Shown: positions 7,409-16,641, counted from the stretch's first letter. The stretch is DNA of 38,608 bases from an uncultured Methylococcaceae bacterium (GCA_903857165.1 CAIODU010000267.1:1-38608), one strand, 5' to 3'. The notes: a model not told the origin generated them from the letters alone. A program made the numbers and translations.

Positions 7409-7900
7409 TCAGTCGGCTTCCGCGCCAATTTTGTTTAGCGCCGCGCTGAGTTCCTGTCTGGACATGCTTTCAACCGGCAGTGCCAGCAGTTTATTGATGC
7501 GATTTTCCAACGCGGCGTAAGTGGTTTCAAAAGCCGCCATGACTTCCTCCTCCGTGCCCTTGACATGGGCCGGATCCGCCAAGCCCCAATGTCCCCGCAC
7601 GGCTTTTCCCAGATAAGCCGGACATGCCTCGCCCGCCGCCGAGTCGCAGACTGAAATCATAATGTCGATGTCGGCATCCTCGAATTCGTCCCACGACTGG
7701 CTGACATAACCCTCAGTCGGAAGCCCGTGACGGGCTAGAGTTGCCAAGGCACCGGGGTTGATTCTACCGATGGGATGGCTGCCGGCACTTACGCCAAAGA
7801 ACCGCCCTTTACCAAGATGATTGATCAGGGCTTCGCCTAGGACGCTGCGGCAGGAATTGCCAGTGCAGAGGACTAATATGTTAAAGGGGTGTTGAGTCAT
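7409..7900 (-). CDS. arsC: Arsenate reductase, low-molecular-weight phosphatase fold (thioredoxin-linked type)
   Basis: The enzyme reduces arsenate to arsenite for export. The 163-residue protein opens with the CX5R loop C12-TGNSC17-R18, as in tyrosine-phosphatase-like ArsC, and has ISVCDSAAGEACP with C85 and C93. C12, C85 and C93 correspond to the three redox cysteines of the thioredoxin-coupled S. aureus/B. subtilis enzymes, although the C85-C93 spacing is one residue longer than C82-C89. LADPA carries the probable general-acid aspartate. An extra C-terminal tail of about 30 residues is present. It lies between arsA and acr3 in the ars operon. The glutaredoxin-linked ArsC fold is ruled out by the motif set. 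Confidence 0.93.
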   Translation of the reverse strand: MTQHPFNILVLCTGNSCRSVLGEALINHLGKGRFFGVSAGSHPIGRINPGALATLARHGLPTEGYVSQSWDEFEDADIDIMISVCDSAAGEACPAYLGKAVRGHWGLADPAHVKGTEEEVMAAFETTYAALENRINKLLALPVESMSRQELSAALNKIGAEAD

Positions 7901-7965
7901 GGATGGTCTCTTTGTAATCAGATTTCAGAGGTTTTATTTCAAATTCTATGTTGAACACTACCATT

Positions 7966-8011
7966 GTAGGGGCGGCTTCAGCCGCCCATGGGCGAATGAA
8001 TTCGCCCCTAC
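7966..8011. repeat. 46-bp REP pair (BIME) on the 3' side of arsA
   Basis: GTAG plus GGGCGGCTTCAGCCGCCC is followed by GGGCGAATGAATTCGCCC plus CTAC. It is a direct repeat of the element at 9805-9850 with a single A/G difference, so arsA sits between two near-identical copies. Confidence 0.88.
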
Positions 8012-8034
8012 AATAGCTTCACTTACTAATGGCA

Positions 8035-9780
8035 CTAGACGACACCAGCCAATCCTTTCGCACCAATCGGTGGCTCCGCCAGCCAGGGTATCAACGCGCA
8101 ACGGGGCGACAGTTCTTCGGCTACTTTACGGATGAAAGGTATTTCGTAGCGGCCTCTCTCGGATAAAAGCGGATCGTGTGTACCACTCGCCAACAGGCTT
8201 TGGTTGATGACCCAGGCATAGGGTTTGATGCCCGCTCGTGCCAAGTCTTGCTGTAGGCGCTCTGCTTCGTGAACCGGCGTGGCTTCCGCCAGTGTCGTAA
8301 TAATGACTCGGGTGAATGCGGGATCGCGCAGGCGTGGCAACAATTGGCGCACCGATTCGGGCATGTCGCCTTGTACCCGCATCACTTCGCGGTGATAGGC
8401 TTCGGCGGCATCCAGCAGCAAAATGGTGTGACCGGTGGGCGCGGTGTCCAAGACGACAAATCCCGTTTTTCCAGCGTCAACCGTCTGGGCAAAGGCCCGG
8501 AATACGGCGATTTCCTCGGTGCAGGGCGAGCGCAAATCCTCTTCCAGCATCGCCAGCGCATTGGCATCCAGGTTTTTGCCGGTCTTCTCCAAGATTTCCT
8601 GACGGTAGCGTTCGACTTCAACCTCCGGGTCGATACGGCTGACCGAAAGATTCGGCACCGGGTTTTCGATAGTGACGGCGACGTGCGCAGCCGGATCGGT
8701 GGTGGACAATAGGACAGGATGACCGCGTTGGGCCAAGGCAACGGCAATCGCAGCGGCAACGGTGGTTTTGCCTACGCCGCCCTTGCCCATGGTCATGATG
8801 ACGCCATATCCCCCTTGTTCCAAATCGTTCACCAAGCTATTGAATGTCGGCAGTTCGAGTGAATTGGCGACAGACGGGGCTGCAGGCACGGCGTGGGTGT
8901 TCGGTTCGATCAGGCTACGCAAGGCGGCGATGCCCACCATGCCAAGGGCCACGAAAGGCGTGACATGGCGAGGCAAGGCGGCGAGCCTTTTCGGCATGGA
9001 CTCCAGAGCCTCGTTTGCCCTTCGCGTCATCGCATCGGCAATGGCATCGTTCCCCGGTTTGGCTTGAAACAGGCCGTTGATTGCCAATACTTGGTTGGCT
9101 ATGCCCAAATCCGCCAGTTCGCCACGGGTCCGTTCCGCCTCGCGCAACGCGGAGGTTTCCGGTCGGCTGACCAATACCACGGTGGTTTTTTGTGCTTCGG
9201 CCAATTGCGCCACGGTCGCTGCATACAAGCTGCGTTGCTTCTCCAAACCCGCCAACGGCCCAAGGCAGGATGCGCCGCCCGTGGAGGATTCGATGAAACC
9301 ATTCCAAGCCGAGGGCAAGGACAACAGGCGCAAAGTGTGGCCGGTGGGCGCGGTGTCGAAAATCACATGGTCGAACTCTTTGGTTTTCTCAGGGTCGCCA
9401 AGTAATGCAGAGAACTCATCAAACGCTGCGATTTCCACCGTACATGCCCCGGAAAACTGTTCTTCCATACTGGCAATCGCGGCGGGCGGCAGTATTCCCC
9501 GATAAGGCGACACCATGCGCTCTCGGTAGGCATGGGCCGAGGCTTCCGGGTCGATGTTCAACGCAAACAAACCCGGCACTTCAGGTATGGGGGTTGGGAT
9601 GCTAGACAAATTCGCGCCTAACACCTCGTCGAGATTGGAAGCCGGGTCGGTGCTGACAATCAATACTTTTTTGCCTGAGTCAGCCAGAGCAATACCGGTG
9701 GCGCACGACAGCGAAGTTTTGCCTACGCCCCCTTTGCCTGTGAAAAACAGATAGCGGGTGTTTACGGTCGGAATGCTCAT
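8035..9780 (-). CDS. arsA: Arsenical pump-driving ATPase ArsA
   Basis: ArsA is the cytosolic ATPase that energises arsenite export through the membrane permease. At 581 residues it has the usual two homologous halves: the first P-loop GKGGVGKTSLSC near residue 15 with DTAPTGHTLRLL, and the second GKGGVGKTTVAA near residue 335 with DTAPTGHTILLL. The three metalloid-binding cysteines known from plasmid R773 ArsA appear in matching contexts: FSGACTVEIAAF, GGASCLGPL and LRSPCTEEIAVF. The ATG at 9780 begins directly before RYLFFTGKGG. It follows arsD and precedes arsC. Pairing ArsA with an ACR3 permease instead of ArsB is less common but known. The gene is bracketed by direct repeats. Confidence 0.97.
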   Translation of the reverse strand: MSIPTVNTRYLFFTGKGGVGKTSLSCATGIALADSGKKVLIVSTDPASNLDEVLGANLSSIPTPIPEVPGLFALNIDPEASAHAYRERMVSPYRGILPPAAIASMEEQFSGACTVEIAAFDEFSALLGDPEKTKEFDHVIFDTAPTGHTLRLLSLPSAWNGFIESSTGGASCLGPLAGLEKQRSLYAATVAQLAEAQKTTVVLVSRPETSALREAERTRGELADLGIANQVLAINGLFQAKPGNDAIADAMTRRANEALESMPKRLAALPRHVTPFVALGMVGIAALRSLIEPNTHAVPAAPSVANSLELPTFNSLVNDLEQGGYGVIMTMGKGGVGKTTVAAAIAVALAQRGHPVLLSTTDPAAHVAVTIENPVPNLSVSRIDPEVEVERYRQEILEKTGKNLDANALAMLEEDLRSPCTEEIAVFRAFAQTVDAGKTGFVVLDTAPTGHTILLLDAAEAYHREVMRVQGDMPESVRQLLPRLRDPAFTRVIITTLAEATPVHEAERLQQDLARAGIKPYAWVINQSLLASGTHDPLLSERGRYEIPFIRKVAEELSPRCALIPWLAEPPIGAKGLAGVV

Positions 9781-9804
9781 AAAAAACGATCCTAGAAATG
9801 ATTT

Positions 9805-9850
9805 GTAGGGGCGGCTTCAGCCGCCCGTGGGCGAATGAATTCGCCCCTAC
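9805..9850. repeat. 46-bp REP pair (BIME) on the 5' side of arsA
   Basis: GTAG plus GGGCGGCTTCAGCCGCCC, then GGGCGAATGAATTCGCCC plus CTAC. It lies between arsD and arsA inside the operon, 25 bases before the arsA start, and matches 7966-8011 at 45 of 46 positions in the same orientation. Confidence 0.88.
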
Positions 9851-9878
9851 ACTGTTTCATTATTTATTCAAAATGGAA

Positions 9879-10256
9879 TTAGCAGCAACCGCTTTTAGGT
9901 TTGCAACACCCAGACTCACTAACCTTGATATGCGGCTTCGGGTTTGCCTGCGTTTCGGCCAGTCCGAGTTTGGTCGCCAATTGATCACGGGATAAGTAAA
10001 CACCCGTGGACACGATATGGCCGTCCACCACCATGATGGGCAAACGGTCCATCCCGGCTTCCATTTCCTTGACCACAGCCGGGTTGGAGGCGAATGCCTG
10101 GGGTTCTTGGGACAAATTGAGGCGAGCGACTTCCACGCCTTGCTCGGCCAGCCATTGCAGGTCGCCGACGAATTGGACGAGGACGGGATCGACATCGACA
10201 CCGCAAACGCCCGTGGAACAACACATGGCCGGTTCGTAAATTTCGAGTTTTTTCAT
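9879..10256 (-). CDS. arsD: ArsD arsenic metallochaperone / trans-acting repressor
   Basis: ArsD hands arsenite to ArsA and weakly represses the operon. The 125-residue protein starts MKKLEIYEPAMCCSTGVCG, with the vicinal C12-C13 and C18 that bind As(III) in R773 ArsD. It ends in two CC pairs (SGCCKPKSGCC), also as in R773 ArsD and absent from many shorter homologues. The start ATG at 10256 overlaps the arsR stop by four bases (ATGA), which indicates translational coupling. A longer open frame upstream is an extension into arsR sequence and not part of the protein. The thioredoxin-like fold segment LPIMVVDGHIVSTGVY is intact. Confidence 0.96.
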   Translation of the reverse strand: MKKLEIYEPAMCCSTGVCGVDVDPVLVQFVGDLQWLAEQGVEVARLNLSQEPQAFASNPAVVKEMEAGMDRLPIMVVDGHIVSTGVYLSRDQLATKLGLAETQANPKPHIKVSESGCCKPKSGCC

Positions 10257-10648
10257 ATTAAACCTTCTGATGGAATTAGTGGTAAAGCGCCAGATTCCTC
10301 GCTTTGTAGCCCGTCGGTCAGACACGCGACGGGGACGTTCAAACGGGCGGCATCCTCCATGAACATCGCTTGGCCCGAAAGACCCTCTGCGGCACTGGTT
10401 AAAACAGCCAAAGCCCAATCCGGCAAAACCGGATGCAAGCGGTAATAGACCCACGCCCCTTGCCTACGGTCTTGCAACAAGCGGCAAGTGCGCAACAATG
10501 CCAAGTGACGGGATATTTTTGGCTGCGACATTTGCAAAGCTTGGGTCAACTCGCACACACACAATTCCCCGCGCCGTTGCAATAAGATCAAGCAGCGCAG
10601 GCGCGTCTCGTCGGCTAGGCACTTGAAGAATTGGGCGGGTTGGAGCAT
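10253..10648 (-). CDS. arsR: ArsR/SmtB-family arsenic-responsive repressor
   Basis: This is a winged-helix repressor released from DNA by As(III). The 131-residue product has FKCLADETRLRCLILLQ, then the metalloid site ELCVCELTQAL (the ELCVCDL-type motif of R773 ArsR) leading into the recognition helix MSQPKISRHLALLR. The C-terminal extension of about 45 residues is longer than minimal ArsR and has no motif I know. ATG 10648 was chosen because it starts the family-typical MLQPAQFFKCLAD; the ATG 33 bases upstream lies in the operator dyad. It is the first gene of arsRDAC-acr3 and overlaps arsD by four bases, so it should be autoregulated. Confidence 0.95.
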   Translation of the reverse strand: MLQPAQFFKCLADETRLRCLILLQRRGELCVCELTQALQMSQPKISRHLALLRTCRLLQDRRQGAWVYYRLHPVLPDWALAVLTSAAEGLSGQAMFMEDAARLNVPVACLTDGLQSEESGALPLIPSEGLI

Positions 10649-10665
10649 GTTGTCTGGACTCCCGT

Positions 10666-10687
10666 ATATATGGATATGCATATATTA
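10666..10687 (-). promoter_or_regulatory. ArsR operator dyad overlapping a -10 element
   Basis: ATATATG (10666-10672) and CATATAT (10679-10685) form a 7-bp inverted repeat with a 6-base spacer, in the gap between thyA and arsR. On the minus strand TAATAT (10687-10682) overlaps its upstream arm and could be a -10; TTGCAT 16 bases further up is only a weak -35. AT-rich 12-2-12-like dyads with ATATGCATAT-type cores are usual ArsR sites. Binding is inferred. Confidence 0.6.
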
Positions 10688-10711
10688 GAGGATCGCCATG
10701 GAAATGCAAGA

Positions 10712-11506
10712 TCAAACTGCAATGTCCCCTTTGATATGGGGATGGGCCTGATACCCTATCACCTCGAAATCCTCGAACTGGTAGTGGTCGATGGCGGGCG
10801 GTTTGCGGTTGATCCGCAACGTCGGCAATGGGTAAGGTTCCCTGGAAATCTGCAAGCGCACTTGGTCCAAGTGGTTCTTATAAATGTGGACATCGCCGCC
10901 CGTCCAGATGAATTCGCCCGGTTCCAGTCCGCATTGCTGGGCCAACATCGTCAGCAGCAATGCATAGCTGGCTATATTGAAGGGCAAACCGATGAACACA
11001 TCGCAGGAGCGCTGATAAAGATGTAAATGCAATCTGCCGTTGCCCACCACTGTTTGGAACAGGCAATGGCAGGGAGCCAAGGCCATTTCTCCCAAGTCGC
11101 CGGGGTTCCAGGCGGTGACAATTTGCCTGCGGGAAGCGGGATGGCACTTGATTTCAGCGATCAGCGCGGCGATTTGGTCGATATGGCGACCATCCGCACT
11201 GACCCAGTCGCGCCATTGCTTGCCGTACACTGGGCCCAAATTGCCGTTCCCGTCGGCCCACTCATCCCAAATGCCCACGTTGTTTTCCTTGAGGTAGGCG
11301 ATATTGGTGTCGCCTTTGAGGAACCATAGCAATTCGTAGATGATGGAGCGCAGGTGCAGCTTCTTGGTGGTTACCAAGGGGAAGCCGTGGCGCAGGTCAA
11401 AGCGCATCTGGTGGCCGAAAATCGCCAACGTACCCACCCCGGTGCGGTCGGACTGTTCGACACCTTCGGACAAAATGCGGCGGATCAGGTCATGATAGTG
11501 TTGCAT
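10712..11506 (-). CDS. thyA: Thymidylate synthase
   Basis: ThyA methylates dUMP to dTMP with methylenetetrahydrofolate. The 264 residues match the E. coli length. Visible landmarks are [20 protein letters not shown], the [20 protein letters not shown] segment, the catalytic cysteine in LAPCHCLFQ, and [19 protein letters not shown] for substrate binding; the C-terminus ends HIKGDIAV as expected. The gene is downstream of lgt on the same strand, an arrangement also found in E. coli, with a REP pair in the gap. It ends 64 bases before the arsR start, with the ars operator in that gap, so read-through into the ars genes is possible. Confidence 0.98.
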   Translation of the reverse strand: MQHYHDLIRRILSEGVEQSDRTGVGTLAIFGHQMRFDLRHGFPLVTTKKLHLRSIIYELLWFLKGDTNIAYLKENNVGIWDEWADGNGNLGPVYGKQWRDWVSADGRHIDQIAALIAEIKCHPASRRQIVTAWNPGDLGEMALAPCHCLFQTVVGNGRLHLHLYQRSCDVFIGLPFNIASYALLLTMLAQQCGLEPGEFIWTGGDVHIYKNHLDQVRLQISREPYPLPTLRINRKPPAIDHYQFEDFEVIGYQAHPHIKGDIAV

Positions 11507-11536
11507 GGCTTTGGATTAGTTACTTGTTACGCAACT

Positions 11537-11611
11537 GTAGGGCGGCCTTCAGGCTGCCAGCTGAGGCCAGTGACACCTTCGCGAGCCGAAGCGGCCTGAA
11601 GGCCGCCCTAC
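11537..11611. repeat. REP pair (BIME) between lgt and thyA
   Basis: GTAG at 11537 with GGCGGCCTTCAGGCTGCC, and GCGGCCTGAAGGCCGCC ending in CTAC at 11608-11611. The outermost bases extend the symmetry (CAACTGTAGGGCGGCC against its complement). GTTACGC stands just upstream at 11526, as in the element at 7283. It lies 9 bases beyond the lgt stop and may shape lgt-thyA mRNA. Confidence 0.85.
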
Positions 11612-11620
11612 AGTTGATCG

Positions 11621-12421
11621 CTAGTCATAGCTCGCCATGACCCTGTCGCGGTTGTAGGCCAAATAAATAACCCAACCGCCGATTAACATCATTGGCAAAG
11701 TCAGCACTTGGCCCATGGTCACCCAACCGAAGGCCAGATAGCCAATTTGTTCGTCGGGCAGGCGGACGAACTCCACTGCAAAGCGAAATAGGCCATAAAA
11801 CAGCATGAACATCCCCGAAGTCGCCATGCGCGGGCGGGGCTTGCGGATATACCAATTCAGGATGATATATAACACAGGCCCTTCCAGTATGGCCTCGTAC
11901 AGCATGGAGGGATGCCGTGGCTCCGGGCCGGCATCGGGAAACACCATCGCCCAAGGCAGGTCGGTGGGTTTGCCCCACAGTTCCGCATTGATGAAATTGC
12001 CAATCCGCCCGGCCCCCAAACCGATGGGCACCAACGGGCCAATGAAGTCAGACAAATAGAAAAACCCGGTTCCCAATTTGTGTCCATACCACCACATGGC
12101 GGTGAACACGCCCAACATGCCGCCGTGATAGGACATGCCCCCTTCCCAAATACGAAATATGATCAAGGGCTGGTGGATAAAGGCAGGCAAGTTGTAAAAA
12201 AGCGTATAGCCTAGGCGACCGCCCAAGATCACGCCCAAGGCACAGTAAAAAATCAGATCCTCGACTTGACCCGCAGTCAGGTCAACCTGACCTTTTTCCG
12301 CGCGTCTACGGGCCATCCACCAAGCGCCGCCAATGCCAACCACGTACATCAGACCATACCAATGCACATGCAGCGGGCCTAAGCTGAAGGCAACCGGATC
12401 AACGTTAGGATAAGCAAGCAT
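11621..12421 (-). CDS. lgt: Prolipoprotein diacylglyceryl transferase
   Basis: Lgt attaches diacylglycerol to the lipobox cysteine of prelipoproteins in the inner membrane. The 266-residue protein has about seven hydrophobic segments and the family signatures HWYGLMYVVG near the start, GGRLGYTLFYN, MSYHGGMLGV (essential His region) and the Lgt signature GRIGNFINAELWG with its invariant arginine, then RHPSMLYEAILEG. The ATG at 12421 is the expected start. It is first in an apparent lgt-thyA unit read leftward. Nothing is missing. Confidence 0.97.
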   Translation of the reverse strand: MLAYPNVDPVAFSLGPLHVHWYGLMYVVGIGGAWWMARRRAEKGQVDLTAGQVEDLIFYCALGVILGGRLGYTLFYNLPAFIHQPLIIFRIWEGGMSYHGGMLGVFTAMWWYGHKLGTGFFYLSDFIGPLVPIGLGAGRIGNFINAELWGKPTDLPWAMVFPDAGPEPRHPSMLYEAILEGPVLYIILNWYIRKPRPRMATSGMFMLFYGLFRFAVEFVRLPDEQIGYLAFGWVTMGQVLTLPMMLIGGWVIYLAYNRDRVMASYD

Positions 12422-12626
12422 GAGGCTCCCATTACAAGGCTGTTAGATTAGGATTGCAATAGTAGCCTATGCAAGGCCCAAAAGGGGAGACTTCTCGCCA
12501 TGGATGGTCTCTTTCCGCCCAAGATTAGGTTAAAATACGATTGTATTTCCTCTCCCCGGTAGCTATCATCTCCACATGAAATATCTCATATCAACGCACT
12601 TCATATCAAAAAAGAGGTTCATAGCA

Positions 12627-13249
12627 ATGTCACCAAAGCCCCCCCCCCCAACTGTAAGTCCGCAACGCTTGCCCTAGGTTTGTTACTTGGAATGACCTGT
12701 CCGGCGATGTCTCAGGCATCGCCTATCACGTTTGACCTGACCAGCGGAGTAAACGCTTTAAGCAATTTCTCAAAAACGGTTTCAGGCGTCACTCTGAACT
12801 TCCTGAACCCAAGTGCAAGGACTGCGTTTAGAGGTGATTCTGACGGTCTAGCTGTTGGATCACAAAGTGTTTTCATTACTGATGCAGATTTAACCAGCTT
12901 CCAGATCACTGCGGTGGGTGCAACGCTACAGTTTACGGGTTACAAAATCACTTTTACTGACGGAAGTGGAGCTTTTTCTCTTTCTGGAGGTAGCGGTTCT
13001 TCAAACCAAAATTCATTGGCTAGTACTGGTGTTTTTTCAGCCAATGGGAACTGGATGTTAGCACCCGGTCAGACCGGCACCCTGACTGCGACGGGATTTT
13101 CTGGTACTAATGCGGCTCAATTCAACCAATTGACATTCAATGCCACTACTGCTGCGGTTCCCGAACCTTCAACCTTGGCCCTTTTCTTCATCGGTGCGGG
13201 GGCGTTGGGCATGAGTAGAAGGAAACACAGAATACAAACGTTAAGTTAG
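12627..13249 (+). CDS. PEP-CTERM protein, start out of frame across a C11 tract (phase-variable or frameshifted)
   Basis: The main open frame (in frame with TTG 12680 or ATG 12692 to TAA-type stop at 13247-13249) encodes a secreted beta-rich protein with the tail PEPSTLALFFIGAG and SRRKHR, a PEP-CTERM sorting signal. Codons directly upstream in that frame (KSATLALGLLLG, then MSQA) form a complete signal peptide but have no start codon. ATG 12627, with GAGG nine bases upstream, is followed by MSPKPPP and is in the other frame; the C11 tract at 12639-12649 lies between. With 12 or 9 C the ATG would join the signal peptide exactly. As written, translation from 12627 stops at a TAG near 12677. 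Either the gene is switched off by slippage or the homopolymer was miscalled. Confidence 0.8.
12639..12649 (+). repeat. C11 homopolymer at the start of a PEP-CTERM gene
   Basis: Eleven consecutive C occur 12 bases after ATG 12627. Tracts of this length are prone to slipped-strand change, and length modulo three decides whether the ATG reaches the signal peptide. Confidence 0.9.
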
Positions 13250-13273
13250 TTAAAACGATTGTTGATGCCCCGA

Positions 13274-13496
13274 ATCGCGATCAGCAATTCTCATTATGAG
13301 CCAAAGTGCTGATAGACAACTCGTCATTCCGGCATGGATGCCGGAATCCAGTCACAAGGATGTGAATCTAGGGGTCGTCATCAAGCCTTTTTCAAACGCT
13401 TACGCAACCGACAAGTTACCGTCCGTGGCACTGGATTCCGGCATCCATGCCGGAATGACGGCATTGGAGCCATAATGAGAATTGCTGAATCGCGAT
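13274..13496. repeat. MITE-like nested inverted repeat
   Basis: Two nested inverted repeats are present. The outer arms (13274-13302 and about 13468-13496) read ATCGCGA(T)TCAGCAATTC then TCATTATG with one-base differences. The inner arms (13322-13352 and 13430-13460) are 31 bases and perfectly complementary, built on ATTCCGGCATGGATGCCGGA, itself palindromic. The 77 bases between the inner arms encode nothing recognisable. The size (about 220 bp), symmetry and absence of a gene suggest a non-autonomous element. It fills most of the gap after the PEP-CTERM gene. Confidence 0.75.
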
Positions 13497-13590
13497 GGGG
13501 TCACTCACCCCATCGCAACATTTCGTATGAGCTAAATTGATTAGCATTCTGGCGGCAAAGCTTGCCCCCTAACACCCACTAACGCCTTCA

Positions 13591-13818
13591 TCACTTAATC
13601 CCCTTCAAATAAAGCTTCCAAAACTGCGCCACGCTTTCGATGGTTTTCCATGACGGGCTTTGGAACACCGCATCATCGAACACCTTGGGCCATTGCGGCG
13701 GCTGGGGTTTGATTATTTGGCGGATGATGTGCAAATCCTTAAAGCCATAGACAAAATCGTCTTCAAACGTGACCTGCTCGACATGGTTGAAATCGTGGGC
13801 GAAGGGGTTCTCGCCCAA
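13591..13818 (-). pseudogene. Fragment of an unrecognised gene (C-terminal remnant?)
   Basis: A 75-codon frame begins at TTG 13818 and could extend only six codons further before a TAG. Its composition (ENPFAHDFNHVEQV, many aromatic residues, PSWKTIESVAQFWKLYLKG) looks like real folded protein and not like antisense translation, but I recognise no family. AGGAGG lies 13 bases before the TTG, too far for an efficient start. It is read leftward between a MITE-like repeat and the atp promoter region. The likeliest reading is the surviving C-terminal end of a decayed gene; a short functional protein is the alternative. Confidence 0.4.
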
Positions 13819-14029
13819 AAAGCGATAAACCGCCTCCTATGGTCTGTTTAGGTTGGCGGGTTAGATCGTCATAATCGATAAAATGCATCCTATCCTTATG
13901 GGCGAAGTAGGCTTGCAACATCAGAAATCAGATCGGTTTTCTTGATCTGCCCGGACTGGTTCCGATCCATGGCGCGACGCAGCTTACATGTCCGAATAAG
14001 ATGTTCCAACTAGGCAACAGTCCATGTCG

Positions 14030-14058
14030 TTGATCTTTCCCATGACGATTGTTATTAT
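14030..14058 (+). promoter_or_regulatory. Candidate sigma-70 promoter of the atp operon
   Basis: TTGATC (14030-14035) and TATTAT (14053-14058) are 17 bases apart, 33 bases ahead of the GTG start of atpI at 14091. The remaining upstream gap (13840-14029) contains only a weak CAGATC/GATCTG hairpin at 13929-13949. The call is by resemblance. Confidence 0.45.
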
Positions 14059-14090
14059 TCTTCGGAATTGTTGAGGGGGGCGGTATTTCA

Positions 14091-14465
14091 GTGGGCCTGT
14101 TTAAATTGGTCAGGAGAGTGCTCCAGTTGCAAATGCTGACGATCCTTCTGGTTTTTGCCTGTGCTTGGGCACTGGGCGGAAAAGGCCAGGGCGTGTCTGC
14201 ATTGCTGGGCGGGCTGGTTGGATTTTTGCCCAACACCGTATTTGCCCTCTTATTTGGGCGCAAAGACCCCGGCAAATCAGCGAATCAAGTGGTTAGGGCT
14301 TTCTATTTCGGCGAAACGATAAAACTAGCATTAACCGCCCTGCTGTTCGTCGTCGTATTCCATCTGCCAGGCATTTCGGCTTTGCCTGTGTTCATTGCCT
14401 TCGCCGCAGTGATGACGGTTTTTTGGTTTTCTCTTCTGTTAAGCAACTATCAGAGTTTAGAGTGA
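14091..14465 (+). CDS. atpI: ATP synthase subunit I (AtpI)
   Basis: AtpI is a small membrane protein, not part of the finished enzyme, that helps assemble the c-ring. The 124-residue product has four hydrophobic segments with the typical order: LTILLVFACAWALGG, SALLGGLVGFLPNTVFALL, LALTALLFVVVFHL and FIAFAAVMTVFWFSLLL. I chose GTG 14091 because GGGGGG lies about ten bases upstream and the TTG at 14049 would overlap the probable -10. It is the first gene of the operon and stops six bases before atpB. Sequence conservation in this family is low, so the call leans on topology and position. Confidence 0.85.
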   Translation: MGLFKLVRRVLQLQMLTILLVFACAWALGGKGQGVSALLGGLVGFLPNTVFALLFGRKDPGKSANQVVRAFYFGETIKLALTALLFVVVFHLPGISALPVFIAFAAVMTVFWFSLLLSNYQSLE

Positions 14466-15248
<783 letters not shown>

Positions 15249-15264
15249 AATCTGTTTTTTTTAA

Positions 15265-15549
<285 letters not shown>

Positions 15550-15606
15550 TTCGGGGCAGACGATGGCCATCATCGTCAATTTGTATAAAGCTATGAGGAA
15601 AGCGCT

Positions 15607-16086
15607 GTGAGTATAATCGCCACTCTGATCGGGCAGATAATCACCTTCGGGCTTCTGGTGTGGTTTACCATGAAGTTCGTCTGGCCGCCTTTGATGCAAG
15701 CCCTCGAAGAGCGCAAGAAGAAAATCGCCGACGGCCTCGCCGCAGGCGAAAAGGGCAAGCAGTCTTTGGATCTGGCCGATAAGAAGGCCAAATCCTTCCT
15801 GAAGGATGCCAAAAACCAAGCAGCAGAAATTATCAACCTGGCCCAAAAGCGTGCCAATGACTTGGCCGAGGAAAAAAAGGAAGCCGCCAAGCAGGAAGGC
15901 GAGCGCATCATCTTGCAGGCTAGGTCGGAAATCGACAGGGAAATCCATCAGGCGAAGGAAGCATTGCGCCAACAGGTGGGTGCCTTGGCGGTTTCCGCAG
16001 CCGAGCAAATATTGAGAAGGGAAGTCGATATTAACAAACACAAGGAAATCATTGACAACCTTGGCAATCAACTGGGTCAAGCCTGA
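15607..16086 (+). CDS. atpF: ATP synthase F0 subunit b
   Basis: Subunit b is the peripheral stalk that holds F1 against subunit a. The 159 residues consist of one N-terminal membrane helix (LIGQIITFGLLVWFTMKFVW) followed by a long charged coiled coil rich in Lys, Glu and Ala, ending in QLGQA. Translation starts at GTG 15607, with GAGGA upstream and the family-typical SIIATLIGQ just after it. The stop overlaps the atpH start (TGATG), which indicates coupling. Confidence 0.96.
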   Translation: MSIIATLIGQIITFGLLVWFTMKFVWPPLMQALEERKKKIADGLAAGEKGKQSLDLADKKAKSFLKDAKNQAAEIINLAQKRANDLAEEKKEAAKQEGERIILQARSEIDREIHQAKEALRQQVGALAVSAAEQILRREVDINKHKEIIDNLGNQLGQA

Positions 16087-16625
16087 TGACTGAATTAGCG
16101 ACTTTGGCCAGGCCTTACGCGACGGCTGTTTTCAAGCGGGCAAAGGAGACGGGGACAACCACGCAATGGTCGGATACACTTGCCTTTTTAGCCGCCGTCA
16201 TTGAAGACCGGCAAATTGCCCGTGCGGCGGCGAACCCTGATGCCAACAAGGAAAACTTTACTTCGGCATTGTTGGATCTATGCCGTGGCAATGTGGTGGA
16301 AGGCGAAGGTGAAAACTTCGTCCGTCTGTTGGTTGCCAACCGGCGTTTGGAACTTATCAATATCATCAGCGAACAATTCAAGCAGTTTCGTGCCGACGAT
16401 GAAGGTTATATCGTGGCGGATGTCAGCACGGCTTACCCTCTTGACGATGCGGAACGCGACCAAATAACCCTAGTATTGCAACAAGCACTGGGCAAACAGC
16501 CACGTTTGAACGTACGGGTGGACGACACCTTGATTGGCGGCGTTTTGATCAAAGCCGGGGATCGTGTGATTGACGCATCCATCCATGGACAAATCCAGCG
16601 CTTGGCAAAGCGACTCTACAACTAG
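16086..16625 (+). CDS. atpH: ATP synthase F1 subunit delta
   Basis: Delta links the peripheral stalk to the top of F1. The 179-residue protein starts ELATLARPYATAVFKRAKE, the usual N-terminal helix, and ends with the conserved DDTLIGGVLIKAGDRVIDAS segment and RLAKRLYN. It shares one base with the atpF stop and is followed by atpA 16 bases later. Confidence 0.96.
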   Translation: MTELATLARPYATAVFKRAKETGTTTQWSDTLAFLAAVIEDRQIARAAANPDANKENFTSALLDLCRGNVVEGEGENFVRLLVANRRLELINIISEQFKQFRADDEGYIVADVSTAYPLDDAERDQITLVLQQALGKQPRLNVRVDDTLIGGVLIKAGDRVIDASIHGQIQRLAKRLYN

Positions 16626-16641
16626 AGCGAGATAAAGAATC

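Noticed and set aside
6095-10690. Arsenic operon as a recently acquired genomic island
   Set aside because: Apart from the REP pairs, which occur throughout the window, there is no integrase, att-like duplication or obvious composition break at its edges.
13334-13540. Plus-strand frame inside the nested inverted repeat
   Set aside because: Consists of translated repeat arms with no start signal.
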